A program made the position numbers and the translations under genes. The notes beneath the pieces are model-generated. The model saw only the letters and a list, made by a program, of their open reading frames with translations, ran no database searches and was not told where the DNA came from. A stretch of DNA of 64,000 nt from Melampsora larici-populina 98AG31 (lineage: Eukaryota > Basidiomycota > Pucciniomycetes > Pucciniales > Melampsoraceae). The DNA lies in contig NW_006768768.1 in the NCBI RefSeq assembly GCF_000204055.1, positions 477,513 to 541,512 on the forward strand. The letters are read 5' to 3'. Shown piece by piece: positions 46,407-56,614 of this stretch. Position 1 is the first letter of the stretch. The number at the start of each line of letters is the position of its first letter.

Positions 46407-47215
46407 AGGTGATATTTTTGGAAATGGTAGCAGAATCAAGTGATTGGAAGAAGTGAACGTGATTGACAAATGACAGAAACTTGTAAATGGATTCAGCAGA
46501 TAATTCGAGTGAAAACGATTTTTGTGTAATTCGATAAAATGCTATTCAGGATTATAATCAGAGTGATAGCAGCGTTTTTTGGGAATCATGACTTTCCAAT
46601 AAGCATGCCCCAACAAAGGCCCCATAGTATCACCCAGTGGGGGATCCCATTGATCGGAATGGATGTGCTTGAAACGTCCCATTACGAAACTCCCACTATC
46701 TCAGTAGTTTCATCAGGTTATGGAGTTCAAGCGCGTGTTATGATAAACAAATACTAACACGCGACTGGCCGACCAATAGGATCCAAATACTTCATAGAAT
46801 CTCACACTGTTCTTCCGTGCACCGAGCAAATCTCTTGTGTCTCAGCATCACTTTGCTCCGACCATGCGGGAATGCTATTCAGTGTGAGGTGCCCTTCACA
46901 GAAATCCGGCAAAGGCTCTTCCGAGCCTTCGGACAGGCTAAATTTTATGAGCTCCACTATTGGCCATTCCATTCCGGCTTGACCAGTTCAAGAAATCCGG
47001 CGAAGCCTCTTCCGAGCCTTCGGACAGGCTATATTTTATGAGCGCTTGCCCATTCCATAGAATAGCCCAGTAAGAGTTCTTCCGAAATTTACTGTTCGAT
47101 CTTGATACGCTTCCGCTGTGGTCTATATCCCTTTTGAAGGTATATAGACCAACTATTGGGCTCTCACTGATTTTTCAAACCACCTCCCCCTGACTTTATT
47201 TTCTTAGACTGCACG
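46407..47215. promoter_or_regulatory. Divergent intergenic region with direct repeats and a hairpin
   Basis: About 800 bp between the DUF6589-like gene (leftward) and the small gene at 47216 (rightward). It holds two direct 53-bp repeats (46900-46952 and 46991-47043), each containing TTCCGAGCCTTCGGACAGGC, and a perfect hairpin-like pair, GGTCTATAT near 47120 and ATATAGACC near 47141-47150. These may be promoter elements or binding sites for an element-encoded protein. Confidence 0.5.
46900..47043 (+). repeat. Two direct 53-bp repeats
   Basis: Copies at 46900-46952 and 46991-47043 share GAAATCCGGC, CTCTTCCGAGCCTTCGGACA and ATTTTATGAGC with only a few differences. CGAGCCTTCGG and neighbours also have internal dyad symmetry. 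Confidence 0.85.
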
Positions 47216-47740
47216 ATGGATCAGCCTGACAGCCCAAATACTGAACGCGAAGGGAAAATTGACAGGATTTGTGAATATATAAAATCTGAAGGCATGGGGT
47301 TACTTGAGTTTGCAAATGCGGTAGATGAGATCCACCTGAATCCGCCGTTGTATGACTCCTCAGCTCCGTCTATCGCCGTGGCCAATAGGAAGACACTTGA
47401 TATTGTCCGCTTTATCGATGCTCACGGGATAAATGTCTTTGCATTCATCTTTCATTTCCTGGACCCCCGTTTTGGACGTCATCAACCACAACGATACACT
47501 TTATGTGGGAGTACGTACCTATCGTGTTGTTTGATTCGCAAGGTTCTCGCGTCTATACAAGCTCAAATCAACAAAGCTGGGAATCTGGATGGCATCTGGC
47601 GTGAGATCATACAAGAGCAGGTAAACATTTGCAGCTATGCGGGTTCTGTTAGAAGTGTTGCCGGACTAGGTGCTAATCTGAACTTTTTTCCTTTGCCTCA
47701 GGCCAACAACCTTCACATCAACACCAATGCCTCTGGGTGA
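47216..47740 (+). CDS. Small protein related to the N-terminus of the DUF6589-like protein
   Basis: The frame starts MDQPDSPNTEREGK and runs 174 codons if unspliced. It repeats the pattern seen at the start of the DUF6589-like protein: ICEYIKSEGMGLLEFANAV versus ICDYMTKAGMSPKQFMVTF, and a later WREIIQEQ versus WESLILEE. In both genes a donor follows that point (GTAAAC here, GTTAGT there) and the next exon starts with Ala (ANNLHIN versus ASAIVNK), so the intron position is shared. A first short intron after about 47515 is also possible. It is probably a truncated paralogue made from exon 1 of the DUF6589-like gene; it may be a free N-terminal domain, perhaps regulatory. Confidence 0.6.
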   Translation: MDQPDSPNTEREGKIDRICEYIKSEGMGLLEFANAVDEIHLNPPLYDSSAPSIAVANRKTLDIVRFIDAHGINVFAFIFHFLDPRFGRHQPQRYTLCGSTYLSCCLIRKVLASIQAQINKAGNLDGIWREIIQEQVNICSYAGSVRSVAGLGANLNFFPLPQANNLHINTNASG

Positions 47741-47992
47741 CGGTGTAGGGGCACAGACGGGCAAGTCAAATATGTAAGGTCATGATTATATTTGTGTCGG
47801 ACTTGATACACCAATACTAATGTGACATTGCCAGCAGGATAGGCTGTAGGACGCTCCAAACATGTACAAAGTGCATTGTATGGATTAGCTCAGCACAAAA
47901 CGCTGTTTGAACTTAGTGTCCTTTACTTAGATTATGTTGCAAGTAGAATGATTTCTGACGCGCAGCATTTGAAACACTTGTAGACAGGTGTC

Positions 47993-48307
47993 GCCCCGAG
48001 TGTGGCCCTATTGTGTTTTTTTGAGATAGTCTTACAACCATGTGGAATAATAAGGAGCCGAGAGCGGCCAGTTCTGGGCAGGGCGTCTGCGCAATTTTTT
48101 CATTATCATCTCTTGGAGGGTTGATAAGGCAGGTTTCTGTGCCATGGGGATGAGAGATTTGAGCAAGAAGCCCTGACGCATCTCACGCTAGATTTGCGCG
48201 TTTGCGAGTAAGTCCCTTGGTGGAGTTGGTGGTTAGGTCCACCTTTGGGACTTAGTTAAGTTTGGAGTTTTGCGGGCAAATTTTGGCAAGCTTTTTGAAA
48301 ACGACTG
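47993..48307 (-). repeat. Right TIR of RecQ/DUF6589 element
   Basis: 315 bp inverted relative to 39420-39746. It ends ...AAGCTTTTTGAAAACGACTG followed by TA at 48308-48309. Confidence 0.9.
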
Positions 48308-48356
48308 TACTTCCTCCAGCCGTTGGAAGTCTTGTCAGCTTAAGAAAGCCCTCTCT

Positions 48357-50048
48357 GCACGGCCACGTCCGCGCGCCTCGCAGAGGGGCTTACAACTAAT
48401 CATCGATTTTTGCAGAGGTCGCAGCCACCAGGAGAGCCATGACTGTCAGGCCCTGACACTGACACTGACTGTCAGCCCCCCCACAACCCATGAATTCATG
48501 GGTGATAACACACTACAGAAAGGTGGGACACCATCTGTCGCATACCCTGTCTCTACTGTTGGCACCTGGTCAACAGGCAAAAGACAGATCTGGTGAAAAA
48601 TATTTGAACATTTCACCCATTTCAACCCATTTAAATTCCTTTCTACCAACCGAGATAAAGAAGTCTTACTAACCTATAAAACAGATATTGAATGAACTCA
48701 AAGCTCATTGAGACAATCAGAACAAAGAACTTTATTACTTTTGTCTGTTAGATCTGAGATATCTCTTCATTTAAAACACAACAAAGCACATCAGATGATG
48801 ATCATCATTCAGGGGATCAAGATAGGATTCATTCAATTGGTCAATTAGCTGATGATATCTTAGATCATGCTTATGCTACACAGATTATTTGTAAATTTTC
48901 TCTTTATCTTGCCTATCTTTTTGTTGTTATTATATCGATCCTATCTGATGGATTGATTCATGTTCTAAAAGAACACACCTGAATAACAAAAAACACATAA
49001 AAAAACCTTTGGATTAATCAAATCATGTTTCTGTCTTTGATTTGAAAATCCGCATCATGATCCGAAACAAGTTGGAATTGAGGTAAGATTACAACAGGAT
49101 TTGATAGAACACTGGTACAGAGACAAAGAATCCTGTGCAAAACAAGACGAGTTAATGTCTTTTTATCACCTTACAATCCGCCCTTACATTCAATTCAACT
49201 TCACCGATCCATCTGTGTACTCAAAATTCAATCTATATTTGTCCATGCGCTGAAAGTGAGATTTGAATGTGGGTCTTTGGAAGGCATCACAGTTCCGGTT
49301 GACTTGGGGTGAGGTGGTGAAACAGAGGTGGTGATTGATTAATTGGAGGTGTGGAGAATGAAAGGTCTCACCAAGCTTTCATTTGGGATGTGACATGGCG
49401 GAAACAAAGAGTGAAAGAATTGTGCTAAATTTCACGGGGAAGGGACAGGTCACTGAAAGGCCTGACTGTCAGTGGCCTGACAGTACTGTCAGGGTTGTCC
49501 CAATTGCCCCTCTTTCTCGATTTTTGGCGTGAACACTCCAAGCGTTAAGGTCCTTATGTTGTTTTTTGCATTTCAACGCTTTCCTCGCAAACAAACACCA
49601 CTTCACCCCCCAGGGAAAGTGGTTCACCAATGTTGTCTACATACTTTCATCTATTCATCATGCTTTTTTTGAGCTTGATTGTGAAGCCCTTATGCCCCAC
49701 TAGTAACATGGCTTACGGCTTGTATTCACACTTTAAGTGTTTTTGAGGGATTCTTTATGTCTGAAAGTCAAAAATTAACCCAAAAGACCGCTGTGCAGGT
49801 GGGATTAGTGCAAATCTTTGAACCTCTGTTGTGGCCGCATCACTCAGAGTATCCATGATGTTGGTCCATGAGGACATGTAGAGAGCATTTATGAACCACT
49901 TTCCCTGCAGGGCAAAGTGGTGTTTGTTTTTGAGGGAAGCATTGAAATGCAGAAAACCACATAACGACACATAAAGCTTGGAGTGTTCACGCCAAAAATC
50001 AATGATTAGTTGTAAGCCCCTCTGCGAGGCGCGCGGACGTGGCCGCGC
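48357..50048. mobile_element. Inverted-repeat element of about 1.7 kb
   Basis: An inverted pair of about 55 bp lies at 48357-48411 and 49995-50048. It contains GCCTCGCAGAGGGGCTTACA and AACTAATCAT-GATTTTT. The interior has TGACAGTCAG-type dyads at 48440-48480 and 49455-49500 and no convincing coding frame. The right arm runs straight into a fold-back structure (49519-50000). Flanking duplications were not identified. Confidence 0.5.
49519..50000. repeat. Fold-back repeat, about 108-bp arms
   Basis: The left arm (49519-49626) starts GATTTTTGGCGTGAACACTC and includes AAACAAACACCACTT and GGGAAAGTGGTTCA. The right arm (49893-50000) is its imperfect inverse. The arms are about 80-85 percent alike by eye. 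No protein is encoded. Confidence 0.75.
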
Positions 50049-50062
50049 AGCGAGGACATTTA

Positions 50063-50199
50063 GGGTACTCAAAGGTATGCACACGTACATACTTTTTTTT
50101 GGCGGGGAAAGAGAAAAAATATACTTTTGGCCTCTCTCCCCGCCAAAAAAAAGTATGCAGCGAAAAGTATGTACGTGTGCATACTTACTTTGAGTACCC
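50063..50199. repeat. 137-bp palindromic hairpin element
   Basis: The arms begin GGGTACTCAAA and contain GTATGCACACGTACATAC and TTTGGCGGGGA. They are inverted around a short centre near 50125. It has the form of a very small fold-back MITE. Confidence 0.7.
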
Positions 50200-52275
50200 C
50201 TATTTACGGTACTCAAAACGGCTCGGTCCGTGCTACCTTTCTTGAAAACCTGCTTTCAAAATGTTGTTTTTGCGGAGAAAATGAACCATACAGAACTCCA
50301 AAAAAAAGTTCCAGAGAATTCCCAGGAATTCCCCTGCAAAAAGATCAACTTTGAATCTATGTTTTTCACATTTTTTGAAAAAGGTGGCTTGAACCTAGTG
50401 GTTTTGAGTACCATAATTGTCAAGCTAATACAGCTGTTTCAAGAAAGGTTGACAACTTTTTTTGGAGAAAGTTGTCTCTGCAGCGGGTAAAACCAGAGAC
50501 AAAACTCGATTTACAGGTTTATTCTTTTCTGTATTCTTCCAATTAGCGGAGAGACAAAATTGGGTGAGGGACAAAACAGGACAAAACCCGGGTTTTGCAC
50601 ATTGGCGAGATTTTCAAAAAAAAATCAATCTTTGTTGAAACAGCTGTAAAAAGTTCAACTCCATTTCAAAGTTAAGGTGTAGCTGGCTCTGATTCCCGAG
50701 CCCCATCCATCTGCTTTCCTTCTCACCCTTGATCACAACTCTGGTGAGTTCGGTCTCTTCGTTCACTAATCATTACGCGACAAGTCAAAATACAAAACAA
50801 AACGAATGAATCAAGTTGAGTGGTTGAACAATATTCAAAGAGACTACATATGTAGTACTATACATACAGCGCTTCAAGAAACCTTTGGTTTTTTTCGGGC
50901 ACGAGAAACAAAATTAAAGGTCCAAAACTGTGGCCAAAACCCATTTTGGACACAAAAGTTTCTTGTCAAACCAAACAATTCTCTTTGACAGACCATAGCC
51001 GACGTCAGACCATTTGCCTATTGAGTTTTGCAAGCTACTTGACATGCCCTTTCTCCATGTCTACACTAGCTGCCCCGCATCACTTTCAACAACAACTCAC
51101 CTTGACTGACTCTCGCTCCCCCTGACTCTCAATTCCATTTCGTTCTGGACCTCTGCCACTAGACTCTCCTGACAGGCCCAATCGAAATCCTATCGACCAG
51201 TTCCCATGCTGGCAACTTGAAACTGTCATGGTCTCCACTTCAACACTCACGCTTGCTTAGGAATAGTGATTTTCCGATTGTATCATTGAAGCGCCTGAAC
51301 GTCCGATTCTGGCCACTTCAAATTCTCAGCTAGGCTTACTTTTTTACGTAGCTGTGTTCAATTCCGGCCATTTCAAAATTTACCGTGGAACCACTGCTTA
51401 CGTAGGTCTGATCATTATCAACTAAGCTATCAATGCTGGTCCCCTGGGGTTTGCAACTGACTTTGTTCTGTTTGTTTCCCCCAAAAACTTCATTGGGCAA
51501 TTTGTTTCGACCGGGTTTGCCATTGAATTGCTGCTTTGGTTTTGGCTTGGGTCTGATTCGCAACAATTGAACATTTAGGGAAATAGTCTAATGATACCGG
51601 CCTTGAGGACCCCCAAGGTTCTGACCCGCTCAATTCAAAAGTGACCTTTGCATCTCATTCAACTTCAAAGGATCCGTCATTTTGATTGAATTTGAGCTCT
51701 GACAAAGAAGTTGCACTTGTGGTTCTCCTTCCGGTTTGTTAGGTTGTTTCATTCATTCAAGATGTTTGTTCAACGGATGGAATCGATATCGCTTCTCAAA
51801 TGTGACGCCAGATATTCCTGTGAAAGACACTACTGCCTTGCAATTTCATTCATTGACCGGTTCTTCCGTCCGGTTTCGACTGGGTGGTCTCCACTTTGGC
51901 CAAACGGTGAGTTGTTGGTGTTTGATTCTCAGATTCATGTGGAACAAAAAGGAATATCTCATCGCTGACCTTTGGGTTTGCCTCCGGTTTGCGCTGATAT
52001 TTCAGGCTTGTTTGATGCCAGTTGCCTTGGGGAATCACCTTCACCTGTGATTTTTGTGATTATAAAAGGTCGCCGGAAGGAAGCGTGTCTTGTCCCCAGA
52101 TTCTCAATCGACTCACTACGCTTGTTCTTTGGTCGCTATCTGGCTATTCTTGTCTTCGTCCTTCATACTGATTTTCTGTTCCTGATTATTTTGTCCTTCA
52201 AGTCCGTTGATTTCTCTTTCACTCACGATTATTTGCATGTTCTGATATTCTAAGATGTTTTCCAGATTAACAACA
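50200..52275. other. No gene; probable 5' part of the second Tc1-like element
   Basis: GGTACTCAAAAC (near 50209) and its inverse GTTTTGAGTACC (near 50401) suggest another small element, but the longer arms do not pair. From about 51,000 the sequence is CT-rich, as in leaders of the downstream partner gene. I looked for the left end of the second Tc1-like element here and could not find one matching the right side. Confidence 0.35.
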
Positions 52276-54249
52276 ATGTCCAACCTCGTGCCAGACTTGC
52301 AAACACCAAGTATTGCAACACCGGAGGCTCTTTTGGAGTCAAGCTTGTCCTCGAATGCCCTGGTGGAGCAAGGTGCTATTTGTATGAATGACTGTAAGTT
52401 TCTATTTTTCTTTTGTCTTTTGATAAACAAAACCAAAGTTTTTTGTGGGTTTAGTGTTTGAGGATCCTACCCATCACCTCGATGGCGATGAGTCCCCAGC
52501 CAAACCGCCCAACCTCTCTCCTTTGCACCGAAAAGGCACCAACGCTCGCAAAATCTTCGAGGCTAAGCATGAGGTGGTAATCGAAGTAAACTTCAAGATT
52601 CATGTCGATCAAGAAGTTACGGTTGTGATCGAATCATCTAACACCTCCAGTTGCAAACGCAAGGCTGCAACGGTGAATGTCATTGATTCCAAGGTTTTCA
52701 ACGCGTCCGGTGTCCGTCGTTTAAAACAATGTCTTTATGGGATGTCCTTCAAGGAATTCCGCGAAATTTGTGCTGGCATTTGTGAAGAGTACTCTACGGG
52801 AATGAAGCAGATTGTGTTATCTTCTGAAGTAGCTCCAAATTTGATTTGGAAGGCCTCTGTTGGAGGCAGTAAGTTTGAGCTGCACAACTACACTCACTGG
52901 TTTGAATTTGTCAATTTCATTTCACAACCTAAGAAGTGCAAAGGCAGTCTCACCATCATCACCCGGTCTGCCAAGGCGGCGGCGGCGCAGGAGGCCCAAG
53001 TAAGTATTTCAAAGGCCTCTTAAGTTTCACTGATTAGTTTGATAACTTGAGATTTTTACGGATCTGTGACTGTCATAGGTAAGCACAGTGAGAGAACTCA
53101 TTGCTAATACTAACGGTTCAATGGCAAAGGATATTGAGATGGAGGCAATGTCCAAGGAACTGCAAGTATGTATCTAACTTCTTAATATGAATATCTTTCG
53201 AAATGGTGTTGATGTTATTGTCATTAGGCTTCCAAGGATCTCCTGGCTCTACACAAGCTGACTGCTACCATTTTTCGTACTAATTGTGAACGCGGAAATC
53301 CTTCGGGCGACTCCAGCATTGCGGTGGTACCTTGGAACCTCGGCTTCTGCTACCAATTCACTTTGAATCATGCCGTGATTTGGGCCAAAGCAATCGTAAG
53401 TCAACTTCCTCCAGTGCTAATGTATGTCATTCATATATTTAACGTATATGATTTTGAAATGTGTGGGTGATGTTAACCAGGTTAAAGGCCTCACCAGTTT
53501 GCATATGCCGCCAAATACTGCGGAGTACCAAGCCGAAATTGCCAAAACTCGTGTAATTCATGGTGCAACCCCTGTCGATGTGCGATCTAATGCCCATTAT
53601 CAAACTATGGCGGCTTCGGGTGGTTATAGTAATCCCCCACCCCCTCCTGATGGTGTCCTTAACCCTGTCAAAGGGTTTGGTGCGAAAAGCAACCGCTCGG
53701 GATCTCCAGTGAAAAAATCCGCTTTTTTCAAATCCCCGCCAATGAATGTCAATGTGGCGTGTGTTTCTAAAGTGTTTGGCAGTTCTCATGCGGTCAAGAA
53801 AGAAGCAGGTAAGTCTTCTTCCAGGTTGTCACTTTGTGATTTTTGATTATTGAAGCCATCCTGCACTATTAGGCCACCCAAGCCCCAGCGGTTCTAACGA
53901 TGCTCCCAGCTTGGTCAATGATTATGAAAACAATGCGGGCACCCCTCAATCAGACGACATTGAAATAGTGCAGGCGTGTTCAAAGCAATCTGACACCATC
54001 AATATTGTGAAATCACATCAGGTTCAATTGGACGAGTTTTTAGATGAATGTGGGGTGTTGCCAACTGACAACCTTATCCGTGCTCAACTCGAGTGCGCTG
54101 GAATCAAATCTTGGTCTGATTTAATCCCCTGTCTTCAAATGACCAAAAGCGTGCTCATTGAGCACAGCATTAATCGCCAAGTTGCTACTTGTTTGCTGAA
54201 CACCGCCCTTGAGCGCCACTTGGCTTTATGTCGTGAGCCATTCTATTGA
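52276..54249 (+). CDS. Transposon-borne partner gene, second copy, SAM-like C-terminus
   Basis: A multi-exon gene starting at 52276 (MSNLVPDLQTPSIATPEALL). Exon 1 ends 52393 and exon 2 is 52455-52999, joined in frame. Further exons lie at about 53080-53166, 53229-53396, 53481-53807 and 53872-54249. Regions: an acidic N-terminus; a strand-rich part (HEVVIEVNFKIHVDQEVTVV); VVPWNLGFCYQFTLNHAVIW followed by AKAI and an intron; a Pro/Ser-rich linker; and a C-terminal SAM-like helical domain (LDEFLDECGVLP, then AGIKSWSDLIPCLQMT). The order and the intron after IWAKA(I/L) match the gene at 1967-4573, and both lie opposite a Tc1-like transposase. No stop was found in the exons, so this copy may still encode protein while its transposase partner is dead. 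Function unknown. Confidence 0.7.
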
Positions 54250-55296
54250 TCTCTTCCCTGTCACATATCATACACTGATAATGATAACTGCCTACTAACC
54301 CTTTTTTTAGGAATCTCATTATAAACGAAGGTAGTGCTTTATACATGACATAATCCACTCATTGTTTTGTTCCACTCTTATTTGTAAGACGTTTCCTTCC
54401 CCCGAGTTTGTTATCCACAGTTTTTTTTCCTAGGTGCAATGTTTTAAGGGTTTATATATACACAATTATCCTAACATCATATGCTGTCTGCCTTTGATAC
54501 TTATTGTAAGAGTTACATTGAATGTCCAATATCAGGCTTGTTAAAGATTTACACCCACGAATGTGATCCCAAATTGTGCGCGCAATTACCTTGTAAGACT
54601 TATGTCGATTTCTGGTTCGATATACATGCCCATCATATGAAACATAAGATGAAATGAAATTGTAACTTTAGAAGTTGTTTCCACATGGGCCACGTGAGAT
54701 TGTTCCGCAACTTGACTTTGTCTTTGATTTCTGGACATAGACCATAACTTGTGAGATTGAAAGTCTCCCAAACGAAGTTGTAATAAAGTGTGAAAAAGGA
54801 ATAACTTAAATGTTTATCCTCACGTATGTTGAAAGCATCAACATACCTCTGACAGCATTGAGAAATGATGTATTGGCTATTTTGAAGAGATGTCATCAGT
54901 TGTTCTAACACATCATTCCACTTTATCCCGCATTTACCACATAGGGGACCTTCCATAGTCAATGTTTTAGCCAAAAGAGGTCAATAGATTTCAGACAGAC
55001 CAACTTCCATTACAAACGAGTCCATCAAATATTATAAAGACCCACAGAAGTAGTTACTTACCATGGCAATTTGTTTAATATTTTCAAAATGTATGATATA
55101 CTTACGGTATTTATTATGACTTATGAAAAGATGTCTCAAAAGTTTGAAATGAGGTATTGATTTTAATTCAAAAATTAAACCTCAGAGACATGAGACTAAA
55201 ACAACCATATCGATTTACCAATGGTACAAGCGGAAGAAACTACAAGATCAAAACCAACTCAAAACCATGATTTGCATACTGAAAATAACTAGATGA
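54250..55296. other. Gap between convergent transposon genes
   Basis: AT-rich. A minus-strand frame (54974-54633, containing WNDVLEQLMTSLQNSQYII) has a donor-like GTATGT inside and might be a small gene, but no counterpart exists at the same place in the first Tc1-like element, so it is not called. Confidence 0.35.
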
Positions 55297-55760
55297 CTAT
55301 AGATAACTACAACCCCTAAAGAGACCTTCACACATGACCAAGGTTAAAACTTCAATACAAGCAAAAAAAAGGCGAGCTCTTTCTTTGTCCACATTTAACG
55401 CGTTTTGCAATTCTTGAGTGCGTCGCAACTTAGCCTTCAGACATGAGAACCCTTTCTCAATGGGATTTAAATCGGGACTGTAAGGGGGAAGATAAATCAG
55501 TCGGACACCTGCAGCTGCGCAAAGTTCTTCTACACGGCCACTGTGATGAATTGGTGCATTGTCCATAACTAGGACACTATTGCGCGCAGGACAAGGATTC
55601 ATGGCGGGTAGCTGTGGTATCCAAAGTCAGCCAGAGATACCAACCCGAGGAGACCATAGGACAACGAGTGCTTACCAACTGGGTTTCTAAAAACCCTTCG
55701 AAGTCAGCTCTAGTATACCCTCCTTGCTTAACATCCACAGCTAATACGCCATCCATTGAG

Positions 55761-56545
55761 TGTTATGATGAAATGGTCAAGTCCATCACGACTTATGATT
55801 TTTCTCGTTTTTCTTTTTCTATTTCAGTTTCCTTTTTGAGTATGTGTGCATTTTGATTAGTTCAAGAATGGTTGATGCAGCTATCCCTTTGTTAACAAGT
55901 TTAGCGAGCTAGAGATCTGATAGTACAGTGATTGATTATTTGTGCGCGTCAAATTATCTTATATACTCTCTCTCTCTCAAGCTCCAGTTCCCTCCCTCAC
56001 CGTGTGGAACTGGAAGCTTAAGAGTATGTCTTTTCAATTTTTCTCTCTATTCATCTCTCACCTGGACAGTACTCATCAATTGTGTGTGGTAGCTCTTTAC
56101 TTCTTCCCTACCACCGTAACCTGCTCTGTTGCAGGTAAGGCGTCGATTTCACTCCGCCGTTTCTTTTTCTTTTCGAGTTCTTACAAACTCATAACAAACC
56201 TGTTCTGTCCAGGTAAATGAATCTTTTTGATATCTTTCTATGTTTTTCTCTTTTTGCTTAGTTAGTATGTGGAAATAAAAGCACCGTGTGGAACTGGAAG
56301 CTTAAGACTCTTTACTTCTTCCCTACCACCGTAACCTGCTCTGTTGCAGGTAAGGCGTCGATTTCACTCCGCCGTTTCTTTTTCTTTTCGAGTTCTTACA
56401 AACTCATAACAAACCTGTTCTGTCCAGGTAAGGCGTCGATTTCACTCCGCCGTTTCTTTTTCTTTTCGAGTTCTTACAAACTCATAACAAACCTGTTCTG
56501 TCCAGGTTTTACGCGTCGATTTTCAATCCGCGTCATTTCATTTCA
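55761..56545 (+). repeat. Left LTR
   Basis: 785 bp, starting TGTTATGATGAAATGG and ending CATTTCATTTCA. It contains three copies of a 78-bp unit (56135-56212, 56350-56427, 56428-56505), each beginning GTAAGGCGTCGATTTC and ending CTGTTCTGTCCAG. It also has a duplicated leader segment whose second copy lacks 69 bp (56024-56092). Confidence 0.95.
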
Positions 56546-56560
56546 TGGTAGCGAGAGTCA
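56546..56560 (+). promoter_or_regulatory. Candidate primer-binding site
   Basis: TGGTAGCGAGAGTCA directly follows the left LTR, where Copia elements pair with a tRNA to prime minus-strand synthesis. I cannot name the tRNA without a search. Confidence 0.5.
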
Positions 56561-56614
56561 TCAAAGACTCGACTAACACCTGAACTCGTATAAGAACTTT
56601 ACCTTCCTTGGTTT

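Larger units (their letters stand above)
39420..48307. mobile_element. 8.9-kb TIR transposon carrying RecQ-like helicase and DUF6589-like genes
   Basis: An 8,888-bp element bounded by long, nearly identical terminal inverted repeats (39420-39746 and 47993-48307), both beginning CAGTCGTTTTCAAAAAGCTT. TA flanks both sides (39418-39419 and 48308-48309), consistent with a TA duplication. Genes in order: a decayed small ORF (39801-40462, +), a RecQ-like helicase (40689-43461, +), a DUF6589-like protein (43515-46406, -) convergent to it, and a small gene (47216-47740, +) related to the N-terminus of the DUF6589-like protein and divergent from it. No transposase of a known superfamily is recognised. 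The TIRs stay highly similar after the first 70 bp, and the two main genes have no stops, so the copy looks young and possibly active. Confidence 0.85.

Noticed and set aside
39420..48307. Interpretation of the RecQ element as a Helitron
   Set aside because: Helitrons have no long TIRs, end in CTRR with a hairpin, and encode a Rep-Pif1 protein; here there are 320-bp TIRs and a RecQ-type helicase.
39420..48307. Interpretation as a subtelomeric RecQ (TLH-like) block
   Set aside because: No telomeric repeats are nearby and the unit has precise TIR and TA boundaries.
48270..48596. ORF spanning the right TIR border
   Set aside because: It crosses from the transposon end into the fold-back repeat; a similar peptide at 50020 comes from the inverted copy, not from a conserved gene.
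50815..50850. CTACATATGTAGTA near 50840 as the left end of the second Tc1-like element
   Set aside because: Only about 11 bp match the CATATGTAGTA near 62960 when inverted, with no extension and no supporting TA/CAGT structure.
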